Assembly: GCF_047663525.1 (NCBI RefSeq)
Contig: NC_092593.1
Location: forward strand, 21,052,001 to 21,116,000
DNA from: Anas platyrhynchos
Taxonomy: Eukaryota > Chordata > Aves > Anseriformes > Anatidae
Direction: 5' to 3'
DNA: 64,000 nt
Both the position numbers and the translations under genes were made by a program. The notes below the pieces were generated by a model. That model made no database searches, was not told where the DNA came from, and saw only the letters and a program-made list of their open reading frames with translations. Below, in pieces: positions 38,657 through 50,600 of this stretch. How positions within the stretch are numbered: position 1 is the first letter of the stretch; each line of letters begins with the position of its first letter.

Positions 38657-38736
38657 GCCAGTGGTGGATGAAGGGGAGTTTTTAATGGCCACTGCAGCCA
38701 GTGGTGATTCAAGGGGACTTTTTAATGGCCGCTACA
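38657..38736. repeat. 40-bp tandem duplication
   Basis: Two adjacent 40-base units (38657-38696 and 38697-38736) both begin GCCAGTGGTG and both contain TTTTTAATGGCC. They differ at a handful of positions, so this is a diverged local duplication. Confidence 0.8.
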
Positions 38737-39379
38737 ACTACTGCTTAGTTGTAAATTTCTCCCCTTGTTTGTTAAGAAGTTATTTAAATCAGTTTTTCAT
38801 ATAGTAGTATGCAGCAATATATTATATTTGAAGTAAGAATGTTCCTACGTCAGGTTTTTGAAATTTATGCCTAAAACCCTGTGCATATAAAATGAATTGT
38901 TTTATTTGTTTACTGTGATTTGCAGGGATGTTACTCCATGACAAGGTTACACTGACCTATCATTTCATGCATCAGTGGTTCTTGTATTGCCCTGATTTGA
39001 CCAAACCTAGTGGATAAAAGAGGAGCAATCCACCCAGTGGACCAAATTAGAATTATAATAAAAAATGCACATTCTGAAGGGCGAAGTAGGTTAAGTAGGA
39101 TACTTGCTGCTCTTGGCATTGTTTTTGTGATGTATGAAATTTTAAGTTTTTTTTTCCTTTAATTTTGTTGAAACTTTTACATTCAAATTTTATATATAAT
39201 TTTATATAGTTGCATAACTGACACTGTAGTTACAGTTAAGGAAAAAATATTGTGGTGGTTTTTTGATTTTTTTTTTTGTAGCTGATGGAGGATTTTTTTA
39301 GGTTAGGTACTTGTGTAAGTGCAATTAATCTTTTTCATTTTGAATTCACAATAACTTTCTGTGTGTCTCTTTATTGTAG

Positions 39380-39616
39380 AGACTGCTGTTCCTCCTCACA
39401 CACTGAAGAGCAACCTCCTTCACTCACTGAAGAGTCACACATCGTCGCACAGCCCTGCTTAGTTACCTGGTTGGGATCTGCCAGATGGGAAAAGACACAG
39501 TGCAGCCTACAGCTCCACTAAACCTCTGTAGCACTTTCATTCCCACTGCCTCTCCTTGAATGCCAGCCATAGTTCAGTGGACAAGGAGGGGCTGTATGCT
39601 GTCCCTTCTCTCCCAG
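39380..39616 (+). other. Possible untranslated exon, perhaps of ERICH2
   Basis: The segment is preceded by a T-rich acceptor ending TTTATTGTAG and followed by a consensus donor (CAG then GTGAGT at 39617). One frame is open for the first half and contains a short internal repeat (two CACTGAAGAG copies reading TEEQP and TEESH). All three frames have stops before the donor, so the whole 237-base unit cannot be coding. It lies about 6 kb upstream of the recognised ERICH2 exon, in the right orientation. It may be a 5' non-coding exon or coincidence. Confidence 0.25.
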
Positions 39617-41444
39617 GTGAGTTTTGAACTGCTCTTGTCCAAGGTGTGGATGCAGGGTGTGACATACTTATTGTAGACTCAATTGTATTTTTTTAGAAGA
39701 CATAGAAAGTAAGACCTTTAAATGGCTCTAGGGTAAGATATGTGGCGCTCATAGCATAGGAGCTTAATTTTTTGTTTCTCTGACGATGAAGAGTGTTCAT
39801 TAGACACATTTTTTGAATCATTTTACATTTGTTCTATATTGCTCTGTTGTGATGATCCACTAGTACTACATAATCAGTCTGTGCTGGTGGTTTGCTAACA
39901 GTGGAAAAATCAAGGCCATTGGAAACAATAATTACAAATTCTAGCACCTCATAAATGTTAAAGAGCATAATAGCAGCATTCATGTGGTTTGCTTACTAAG
40001 GAATCCACAGAGAAATTGATTTAAGCAGACATTTAAGTTTCAGTGATCTCAATAGGACGTAAGTACGTACTGTGGTTGTTTACATAATGGGATAGAGTGA
40101 GAGCATGTGCGTCAGTGCATTGCTGGATGGATTTCTTCTGCTAGAGATGGAGGCCACAGGGAAGAAGCCCACCTCATGAGCTTGTAGAAAATACTGGGAA
40201 AGTCCTGGCTGTTTTTCTTTGTGTTCTTTGTTTGTTTGTTTTGTTTTTTTGAGTTAGGAGTTGACATCAGGAAATTGCCTCAGTAACTGTTTCTGGGTAA
40301 AATCATGTGGTGCCCATAATGTTAAAAAATAAAAATAAAATCAATTTGTTTTGATGTTGCATGTCTATTTGGACCAATTCTGATAGTCTGGTGTTAAAAT
40401 TTTTTAATGCAGTTTTTTGTTTGTTTGCTTTTAATTTTCTACTAGGCACAATTGTTTAAAAAGGACAGAGACTAAGAGTGTAAGCATCAGCTGACTCTAG
40501 CACTTAAATATATGCCTCTTTTATGCCAACGGTTTGTTTCTTTTCTCATTTAGATATTCTATTGATGATATTTTAAATTGTATTGCTCTGAATATCCACG
40601 TAGATGATGAAATGGTGGCAAAGTTTCAGCTTATATCTTTCTGTGGATTTGTATTAAAATTGCAAAAAAAAAAAAATCATAGCATAATGAATTTAGTAAT
40701 GCCATATGCTAAATAGAAAATTAATACTTTTTAAAGTTACTTTTTCTGTTTTGTGAGTAAACAGATATGCACAATTAAAAATTATATATCTGGATACTAA
40801 AAGGTAAATTGTTAAATAATTTTAAACTTTTAAAACACTTGTTTTAAAATACTTGTTACCTAATTAAGAAAATCTAAGTAAGCATGGGGTTGGTCAGTTC
40901 GGTAGTGCATATTTGAAGTGGAACTCCTAAACAGATCACCATCTTCAAGTTCAAGAAATCACAGAGATAAGGAACAAAATTTGCATCAGGTTAACCAAAT
41001 GTGAAACAGCTGTTTTGTATTTGCTTTTCAAAAGTGGCTGTTGAATCAATTCAAGCAGTGCCATAGAAAGAAGTCTTTGGTTTTGCAGCTGATCTATTAC
41101 ATGCTTTTTTAAGCAATTAGAGCTCGATAATGCAATCATTTGTCATCCAATTAATTTTGAAAGACTGGAAATACATGGATGAACTCTTTAATCCGTGGTT
41201 CACTTGGCACCATTGTTATTTAAATCAAATAAAAAATAAATACTATAAAAATAAATTGTGTAAGCTGCATTATAGGAACTTCAACATCTTCATGTTCTGT
41301 GACTAGTCTTATAATTGTTTTTACTGTTTTTATTATCACTCCTATAGAAAAACATGGATAGAGAAGTGTAACATGTTTTGTATAGAATACATAAGGACAT
41401 TATAATTAGAAACAGTAATTTAAAAAAAATACTGTGAAAATGCC

Positions 41445-41530
41445 TCTCCAGGGCTGATCCTGTGCCCCGACATCAATAGAAACTTCATTATGGGCATCGA
41501 TGTGTGCAAAGTTCAACCTGACGTTGGCTT
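41445..41530. repeat. Ancient amniote repeat fragment
   Basis: The segment contains GGGCTGATCCTGTGCCC, then CATCAATAGAAACTTCATTATGGGCATC. From memory this resembles an old reptile/bird/mammal repeat with a GGGCCTGATCCTGC start and a CAATGGAAA...CATTGACTTCAATGGGC core. The family name is not determined. Confidence 0.45.
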
Positions 41531-44073
41531 CACAGCTTTGAAAAACTTAACCACCAAAACTAAAGTCCTTACAAGGTTAAGAGAAAACTCTGGGCTTGCC
41601 AAATAAACCAGTTGGTATGCTTTTTTAATACTTCTAATCTTTAAGTCATGATATCCTATTATTTCAGTGCATCAGAATGGGATTTTGTTTTTCATTACCT
41701 CTGTGTTTTTTGTGAAGCTTAAAATGGTTTATTCAGTCAAGAAATGTGTGTATCCCTTAAGACTACAGACCTAATGCTTATTACATTTGTATGACTTCCC
41801 AGGCAGGTTATCTTGAAAAGAATATTCACTCTAGAGAAGCAGACTAGACTAAAAAATTACAGTTTGCCCATAATTCAATGTGTGCACTTTACTAAAGCTG
41901 TGACATGTAACATTTCCTTACTTTCTCCATGTGCCCCGATACCTTGTACTCCTCAAGGGCTTCCAAACTGAAGTTTGCTCAGGTACACATTAAAGAAATA
42001 CATTAAACGTGCAACAAAGCAACAACAGGATCGTGACCAGGAAAAAAACTTACTCCAGTCTTACTTTTTTCACCCATAAAGAGGCAAAAGTAGCAAGCAT
42101 CAGCTTCCAGCTCTGCTCAGCTCTCAATGTAGCACTGAAAGACGCTATTAGCTGTTCAGGCAATGCCCCTTCTGGACATAAATGGTGATTCAAATGGTGT
42201 GTGCCATTTGGAAGCAGTTAATGATTCTAGGGTGGGCACCATTATGCAGAAACTCTGAGGTAGTTATTAAACTGTACTTAAATGAATTTTTGTCATCTCC
42301 CTCTACTATTATAATTGTTCTTGCAAAGTTACTGGTTTGGATTGGAAAAATAAAGAGAAACCTTGTGGGATACTGGATGCATACTCTCCAAACTTTATAG
42401 CTGTAGCTTGAATGTTCACATCTGAATCTTCTATGTCTGGGTCTATTTCTTGGAGAACTGTTTTCAGCACTCTTATAACTGACCACAAAATTACTGTGTG
42501 ATTTGATCATGCTGATGGTGATTATGTGTTTGTGGAAGCTACTGATAATACTCACCTATTTTTAAGACCTCAAATGACAAATTATTGAGGGAATGTAATG
42601 GTTGAAAAAGCAGAAATAAATATTACTTATGCTTTAACATAGTTGCTGTATACAAACACAGGAGCACTTTCAATTGCTTGGATGTTTTCAATGTTGATCT
42701 CAAAGAACCATAAAAAAGGAAAGGCTTCCGTGAGCTGTTAAAGCTCAGGAAAGTTTGTGGAACTGCTGAGGGATGCAGTGTCAATAAATGATCTCCACCG
42801 TTGCCACCATTCCGTGTGCGTTGAAGAACAGAATGATGCTGTCAGCCCCAGTGAGGTACTGCCTGGGGGGGGGGGGAAGAACTTCAGTGTAGCTTTCTTT
42901 ATCATAAATGTTATAATGTTATATACATATGCAAAGTGAGAAATAAGTCTGCAAAAGAACTTTTTTTCTTGGGATTTGAGTTCAGATCATAACCTCTTTT
43001 TTTTTTTTTTTTTGGCCATGATAGTCTGGATGCTATCTAGCTTCGTTCAGTAGAAGCTGAAAAACGCTGTACTTTCACTGTGTTATAACTTTGGAGGAGA
43101 ATGTATTTTGTTTTCCCTATGTGGAAAATCATTACTTTTTAATATAAGGCACTTTAGGATTTAGATTTGGACAATGAGTGTCTCCCATGCAAGACAAATC
43201 TCTAAAATATCAATTAAAAATAAGTCTGATTTTGCCCTGTTTTTTAATAGGTGTTAAATCCTCTAAAAAACTGAGGTAGCATCCAGTATATTTCAATGGC
43301 TGGTCACTTGGAGGTCAGTCAACAGATGGTGATTGACGGCAATGCTGAGCAAGAAATCTTGCCACAGTGACTTCTGTGGCTACCTTCACCATAGTCTTGA
43401 ATTGCAAGTTTAGCAGGATGTGCAGGTAATTAGACATTTTCTATCCCAGCTTGAATTTCTGTTACATAGTAGATTTGCCAAAGAGACTGGTGGCACAGAT
43501 CAGGCAGCTGCAGTCAGCATGTTCTGCCATTGCCTAGGGTAAGCGCAGACAGAGGGGAGAAAAGCAGCATCTTGGGCAGCCAGAGAAAACATGGTCTGAA
43601 CTGGATGGGTCTGTCAGCGAGACATGGCTTCAAAAATAAACACGTTCTAAAATTTAGAGCCATTTTTTGTCACTGAACCCAACTTTGATCTGGGTTGCCT
43701 TGGAATTAATTGCAAAGAAAAAATTCATTATTCATCATATTCCATGTAAAGCATGGATAATAGGAGAAGGCTTGTTAAAATGTAAGAAAAATTCTTTTGC
43801 TGTGTGGAAAGCAGGAAGGTAGCAAGCTAAATGACTGCTCCTTTCTGGTACTTTATAACTGAGGGATTTTCAGCTTTGAGAGGTTACTCATGCATCATTA
43901 TGACTAGAACTACTGGTTTGTCCTTCAGAATACGTGTGTTACATATGTGTTCATTTCTCAACCAACTCATTTGTCTGTAGAAAATATTTATTGTAGGATT
44001 ATTACATAGTGATGTATTATTTTGCTGTGGCTATTACAGATAACTTAAGTGAAAAATTATGTAATTTTTACTA

Positions 44074-44094
44074 TATATATATATATATATATAT
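44074..44094. repeat. TA dinucleotide microsatellite
   Basis: A short, essentially perfect TA array. Confidence 0.85.
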
Positions 44095-44902
44095 TAGGGT
44101 ATGACTAATCAAATGAGATGTTTGTGATGGGTTATTTTATATTAGATGTTATAAGCAATAGTTGTGCAGCTCAGTTGTGCAAAATAATGTTTTTCCTCAG
44201 GTCTAACTATACCATCCTGGCACCTGTTTATATCTGGCATTACGGAGAAGTATTCACCCTTGGGATGAGTGCTTATCTCTGTAATGCATTTGCCTGTAAA
44301 CATACTTCAGACTATAAGAAACATGTTTTTCAGTTCTGTTATCTCCTGAATATAGCTCTGTAGAGAATAGTCTTTTATATAGCAACAAAAAGAAAACATT
44401 TGGCTTTTACCAGTGCATTACAGAGCTCCATAAATACGTGGTGGATGCCCTCTAGCTAGACTAACATGGAACAAACATCCAATGGCTGACACACTACAGA
44501 ATAACTTCTGTCAAAATAAAGTTTGTGTTTTCTGAAGCTGGTGAGTCTGAAATTCTGCTAGCATCAATAACTTTATATGCCAGACAATAAGACTTGGCCA
44601 GTGTAAAGAAATTCTACAGAGGAAGTCAGTGAAAGTTTTATTTTTTTATCTCAACAGACTCCAATTTAGTTCCTTTTGCTTTCAGGGATTTAAATCTCAA
44701 TTTCTACTCCCAAGGAAAAAAAAAAATCTAATCAGCAAATTAAGGCCATTGTGGATAGGGTCTTTCTTGGACATTTTTGCTGGATGTATTCCTTTTTCCA
44801 TTATGCTATTAGGTGTTTCTCATGCCAGCAAGAAAAAAGAAGTGTGGGAATGACTCCTGTGGAAGCATTGTTATATTGGTGATGAACTAAAAACATAAGC
44901 CT

Positions 44903-44995
44903 GGTGCAATGGCAGAGGTAATGTCTTTTATTGGACCAACTTGCATAACTGAGGAAAAGTACACAAATTCCAGACATAGTACTCCTTCGAGTATG
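44903..44995 (-). repeat. Ancient amniote interspersed repeat fragment
   Basis: Read on the minus strand, the segment contains CAAGTTGGTCCAATAAAAGA followed by CATTACCTCTGCCA, with CTCGAAGGAGTAC upstream. I remember this 3' end (GTTGGTCCAATAAAAGATATTACCTC) from a family common in turtles, crocodiles, birds and, rarely, mammals. The orientation is given relative to that consensus. Confidence 0.55.
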
Positions 44996-45653
44996 TTATC
45001 AGAACAGAAAACTTCAAAGCTAAGTATAAGTTAAGATCCTAATATAGTCTGAATTCAATTAGATATCTATTGGACTGTAAGAGGAAAGATGGTACTTCTG
45101 AAAAAGAAGAGAGATTAGGTAGGGGAGGGAGGTTGTCTCTTAAGGAAAATACGGAGATTATTCTTTCAGGTAAAATTTTGTAATTACATAGGTTTTTCTC
45201 ACTTTATGGTTTATGCATGCACATGGTATGGAAAATAATATTAATGCTTTTTCATGTCTTACTGTTTGGGGGTTTCTTTCAGATTTTTAACCTGTTATCT
45301 GATTTTCTGTGTTTATTATTCTTATGACATTATTACTCTTAAATGTAATTTGTCTTTTTCCCATCCTAATTCTAGACTTTCATACAAAATTACTAATAAT
45401 ATCAACTGAGAATATTTTTTTTGCATCATAGTCACTTTATCAAAATTATGGTGCTACCTGGGAGCAGAGCTTATAACAATAGGCTTGACACTCTTTAGGT
45501 TATGAATGGACCGTTTTGATATGTGTGTATGTAAAATTCTTCATTTGTATAATTGCACTTTCATGAACCATAAATGACAGCCTTATTTCTGTTTTTCTAT
45601 TTATTTTTGTCATCATATGTATGTTAGTAATATATTATGCTGTTAAATTAGAG

Positions 45654-45725
45654 TTCTGATCTGTGAACCAGAAAATGCTGAGGCCAAGCAGTTTTTTCTA
45701 CTTCTTGAAGAAAAGGTGTTGATGA
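45654..45725 (+). CDS. ERICH2: Glutamate-rich protein 2, internal exon
   Basis: The exon encodes LICEPENAEAKQFFLLLEEK followed by VLM. It closely resembles the conserved core of vertebrate ERICH2 as I remember it (ILIYEPENPEAKEFF...IEEMLL). A preceding split codon completes an Ile before LICEPEN. Acceptor AG at 45652-45653 gives the best match (AG at 45650-45651 is two bases earlier), and the donor is a consensus GTAAGT at 45726. It is also where ERICH2 is expected, between SP5 and GAD1 and in the same direction. ERICH2 function is poorly known. Upstream exons were not found, so the gene model is partial. Confidence 0.72.
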
Positions 45726-47009
45726 GTAAGTTTGCAAATCACAGCTACACTATTTTATTGTAGAGACATTTTTGCCTTTCACAGATAAATACGGTGAATT
45801 ATAGTAATAATAGGAACCCAACTTTGTGTTTTAGAAGCCAGTAATTGAGAAAATATTTGTATTAATCTAGATTTTCTAGATTTAAATAGGCTACTTTGGG
45901 CTATAAAATGCCAGAGTAAATGTTTTCTAGTTGTTAATTGCAAGTATTCATTTTACAGTACATTAAAGAAGGAAGAAGGAGTCAGAAACCTTCTTATGAA
46001 TTTGCAAACCATCTCTTAAACTCAGAACAGGTAGAATGGGCTAAGTGAGCTCCCCTTATCTTTGTCAATATAGTGTAAACTACTTTAGTCCATAGCATTG
46101 ATTTAGACCTTGAACTAATTCGGCTCACCCTGCACTGAAGTGGAAGAGGAGCACTCAAGAAAAATTCCTAGCAGTTAGGCAGGATAATTCCAGCAGCAAA
46201 TATATAACAATAAGTAAGGGAACTCAGTAGATTCACAAAAAGAAGGCTGATGGTGATCTGAGATGTTACCTGTGATTAAGGTGATTGAATTGTGCTGAAG
46301 TGTTAGCCGCGTTTGTCATCAAATGGGTATTAGGCTGAAAGGCGTTAACCTTAAGGGAAGTCCCTCAGAGTTCTGTAATATACTGCAATGAAAAGGAGAG
46401 AATTGTAAGATTACTTTAAGACATCTCTGGATACTCCAAAGCATTTTTAGATTTAGATGTGCATTTTCTTCCCTTCCATAGCTTACACTACTTATTCATG
46501 ATCAGGACTTCCTAGTCCTGTATATTTTAGCATATAAAGACACCTGGCAAAGGGGAAAGGAGGAGAAAGGAGTAGGAATCGTCTCCCATTCTCTTGCTGT
46601 TATGTAGCTACAGGAAACAGGAACAACAAAGAAGCTTAAACAGTGGCTTAATTCATCTGAGCATTCCCCTCCACCCCTCAATGAGAGATATTCTGGTGAC
46701 CAGCTGTGTAGATTTTAGAGCTATATTGAGCCTATTCCAAGAGTGAAGTGGTCACAGCACATTTCAGGATACAAGCTGACTTCATAGTTTTAACTCTGCA
46801 GTCTGACACACAATCATTGCAGAGCTTTCTTCATTTGCTAGAAAGGATTAATCAGTATTTAATGATTTAATTGAAAATAGGTGAAACTAATTGTCTTACT
46901 TGCTTCCTTTTAACTTCTTTAATACAAAATATAGTACAACAAAGAATAAATTTATGTATTTTTATAGCAGAAGGATAATTGGAACCTGCAAATATCCCCA
47001 TTTGTGAAG

Positions 47010-47158
47010 ATGATGAAGAAAAAAGCGATGAAAGCGGAAACAGCAACACCAAGAGTATTAGCTATTCAAATAGTAGTAATGAAAAAGGAGAAGAAAGTTG
47101 TTATTCTGAAGAAAATTTGTTGGAAAATCCTATAGTATTTCTGAAGATGATTCTGTGA
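47010..47158 (+). CDS. ERICH2: Glutamate-rich protein 2, acidic C-terminal tail (uncertain exon start)
   Basis: The frame in phase with the donor of the 45654-45725 exon encodes an acidic, Ser/Glu/Asn-rich tail (DDEEKSDESGNSNTKS, later SNEKGEESCYSEENLLEN) ending at TGA 47156-47158. A Glu/Asp/Ser-rich tail after the EPEN motif is characteristic of ERICH2. The start is uncertain. The better-looking acceptors (AG at 46966-46967 and 46969-46970) would place an in-frame TAA (46976-46978) before the tail. A weaker acceptor at 47008-47009 would avoid it. Either the tail uses the weak acceptor or this allele is truncated. Confidence 0.5.
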
Positions 47159-47468
47159 TTCTCCAACAGGCATGTTAAATTACACTGTTTAATAATATTT
47201 TTCTTCTGAATTTCAATAGTCTTTAACATTAATATCAGACCTTGGAATTTTTGTTGTCCTTGTGTTACTTTCAAACTTATACCTGCAAAAATAACCTTGT
47301 TCTCTAACTTGATGACACATGCATACTTGACGTATGCAGAAGTAACTGGTAAAATATTTTCTCCCTGGAGCAGCAAGTCACATGGAAACTGTGGTTTAGA
47401 CTGTCAGTTGAGCAAAACATAGTATTTTAGGAGTATTACATTTGCTACATTCCACTTGAATGGGTGAA

Positions 47469-47694
47469 AATAAATCTTCCAGTATGATTTTGTGAAACTC
47501 TTTATTCTGGAAAATGACAACAAAGTTTTGAGTGACAGAAATGCCACCTTAAAATAAAAACACAGCTTGCTGAAAATTGGTTGTATAGCTTTGACATTAA
47601 TGAAACAGCTGTTAGTATTTCAACTGAAAAGCTTTACCTGAGGTTTTTGTCCTGTCCAAATTTAGAGAGAAACTCTATAGCACTGTTGAATAAA
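47469..47694 (+). terminator. ERICH2: Candidate ERICH2 polyadenylation signals
   Basis: AATAAA occurs at 47469-47474 and again at 47689-47694, about 310 and 530 bases after the TGA of the presumed ERICH2 tail. Which one is used, if either, cannot be told from sequence. Confidence 0.35.
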
Positions 47695-47699
47695 TGCTA

Positions 47700-50600
47700 G
47701 TTGTAAAATTGATCAGAAAATCTGTGTAACTCATAAGATTGTGACTTGTATCCCTTCAGTATTATTTTTTTGTTAATGTTTAAAAATGTATAGACTGAGA
47801 CGACATACTCTATGGCTGAAGGGTGTCACTGTGATGTAAAATATTCATATTCAACTGTGGAAGTTTGAATTCACATTCCTGGTGGGTTTGGTCTGCATAA
47901 AGAAATTACAGGACCGAGCTTCTGGAGTAAATTTACCACAGATATTCAGCTGTTTCTCTGGACACAACTAAGCTGTATAAAGAACAAAAGTTTGGTTTGT
48001 AGAAGTGGACAAGAGATAAGTAAGCCATCTGCTTTCCAGGGAAAAGTAGAGCACCTCTTTTCTCACATAAATGGAAAGGAATGAAAATGATCAAGCCCTC
48101 TAAGGCTGTGATTCCTGAATTGTTAGTTTTAGAGTCTGCGTTACTCAGCTCCTATTGCTTGTTTTTTTAATTTGGAGATTTTTCTAAGAAAGAACCACTT
48201 GCTCAAGTCTTAAATGAATTCATATCCACACTTTTAAAATGGACAGGGAAAACTCATAGACTGGGGATTGTTCCTCCTACTTTATCAATGTGCTGATTTT
48301 TCTGGACTGGCATTAAAACTTTAAAATGATTCAGATATACTCTTGAAAGGCAAATTCCCTTTTTAATAGAGTATCTCAAGAATAGATCGGATATATAAAC
48401 TCAAGATGGTTTACATTTTGTGCTAATATCTTCTGCCATTTTTAATGCAGATGTCTATGTGGGATGTCTGCCATATGTATTACCTCAAATCAGTTGGTGT
48501 CCACATGGTGAAGACTAAGTGAACCATGTTACAATGTTGAAAGAAACAGATAATAAGCTAAGTGTTTTTAAAAGTCCAAATATAAATTGACTGGCATGCC
48601 TATAAAAAGGTACATATCTAACTGCACAGATAAAGCGAGAGATTTGCACTAAAATTATGAAAATATTTTGATTTAAGCCATGCTACTGCAGGTAAGGCTT
48701 GTAGCCAATTCTTACTGTATTTAAAGTTTATTTTTTTTAAATAGTAAGAATTTTATTGTATAAAATCCCAAGTTATATGGGGATGGAGAATTGGATTGAG
48801 TGTAATCACATTCAGTAAAGTCAACTAATGAAAACCAAACATAGCTAACATGCTGTTCTGGGGTAGGCAGAAGAAAAGATACAGTAAACATATTTTATTA
48901 AAGACATGAGTACATTAAAGTTTAGTATTGCTTTTCACTACAGAAATTCTAAGGCCTGATATTGATGTTTGAAACTACATAGTAGCCACTTCATGCTGTA
49001 ACTTTAAGGGTGTTACTTCCTTTTAAACTGGTGTGAGAAAAGCCAATATTTACCTATGATGTATCTAAATGTTACTGAATAATTCTTAGTCTTTTTTTTT
49101 TTCATATGAGAAACAAATACTCAGGTAATAGTGAAATGATCTAAGTTTATAAGTCTTGGAGAAATAATTGGTTTATGTTGGTTATGCTTAGATAGATGTG
49201 CCTATATACAAAAACTTTTTTTTAGTTGCCCTTAGCTTCTGTAGTATCTGTCTTGTGTTATTTTTCTTTCAATAATTCCTGCTGCAAATCCACATGGGTA
49301 AAGAAGACAGATTTATCAAATGCTTATGTCTGTTACAGGACTTGGCTTTGTAGTGTCTCTTTCTTTGTTAAATACAAGCATGTCCCAGCAGCATAGAGGA
49401 CATGAAACCCCAGGTCTTCCAGGTAACTTTTGTTCTTTAAGAGATCTTCCTGTGTTGTAGAGATGCCTTTGTAATTCACCAGTACTTCTTGATACACTGG
49501 TACATGGAGATGCTGTCTATGTATCTTGTTGGCTTCTGAAGATCAGTCCTGTCATCTGTCTCTTCACCGGCACATTCTTGTTCTTCATGCTTTCTCTAGA
49601 GAATTACTACAAAGAAAAAGAGAAGGATAACTGGTTTTTTTTTTCCCTAATTACTTTTAAAACATCTGTCATCTGCTTTCACAGTCCCATACTCAATAAA
49701 AAAAAATAAATAAATGTATCAAAGTACTCAGAAGGTGGCATGTTGGGAATAAGGAGTGACTCAAGTGTTCTGAAGTTTGAATCCTTGCCATAGCTATGTT
49801 ACCGTTACCTTTAGACAGCGTTCATAAATTAGACCAGGAAAAGCTTGCATACTGTTACTGTGGAATTGGACAGAAAAGTGTGAGCAAAGACAAATGGAGT
49901 AATACACAAGTTTTGCTGAAACCTATATTGTCTGGTTAATCAAAATTAGAAACCTGTTAGGAGGATCAGCTTGGTGACTCAGAAAATGATAGAGATAATT
50001 TTGAGTAGTTAGAAATGCATGTGACTGCAGAGCATAGGAAGAGGATTATTGCCCCTCTCAGGTGAAAGGCCTCAAAAGCTTTTCAGAGCTGTTTGGAAAG
50101 CAGACATTTTAGCCAGTTTATCTTTACCTACATTTTAAAGGAAATTAAGTATTTTTTTTATATCTAATTTATCATGTCTAATAACAGAAGTTATATTTAA
50201 AACTGTAAAATACAAAGCTAATTTTCACTGTCTGATGAAGGTGGCTTTTTTGTAAACCTTGTTAGTAAATATGTGCTTCTTGATCTTTTGAGTGGTGGAA
50301 ATTTGTCAAATAATTTCTAAAAGGGCTTGGTATCTTTTGTGTTGTTTGGTTTGTTTTTGGCTTAAAATTGGTATTTTGGAGCTCTGGCTGTTAACCAACA
50401 AACACTTAAGTAGCAAGTTAATATGTAGAGCTTCTGCTTGAGCAAGAATTTCTTGAAGCTCTTGGTAGTTATCCTTCATTTGCCTAGATTCCATGCTGTG
50501 TGTATTTTGAGGAAGAGACTATCTCTTTAAAGAAAATACAGTATTTTTTAATGCGTGTACCAATTTTTCTTACTGCAGATTGCAAACAGTTGCAGGACTT

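Larger units (their letters stand above)
24400..39370. other. AT-rich non-coding stretch between SP5 and ERICH2
   Basis: No gene can be supported. The 24.9-34.2 kb part is strongly AT-rich. A small GC-richer patch occurs at about 34480-34830 and another at about 35240-35600, without a convincing coding frame. The 5' exons of ERICH2 may lie in the right part, but I could not recognise them. Confidence 0.45.
39620..45650. other. Non-coding stretch upstream of the ERICH2 exon
   Basis: Mostly AT-rich, presumably ERICH2 intron or intergenic DNA. It contains a G12 run (42865-42876), a T17 run (42997-43013) and repeat remnants listed separately. I looked for the preceding ERICH2 exon, which should end in one base of a split Ile codon before GT, and did not find a convincing candidate. 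Confidence 0.4.

Noticed and set aside
40534-40716. Open frame preceded by a good-looking acceptor (TTTCTCATTTAG)
   Set aside because: The frame runs into an A-rich tract with no donor and does not resemble ERICH2 or any other family I recognise.
46968-47158. Alternative frame over the ERICH2 tail (reading QKDNWNLQISPF...)
   Set aside because: It would need a less likely donor in the previous exon and gives a Lys-rich, non-acidic peptide unlike the Glu/Ser-rich tail expected of the family.
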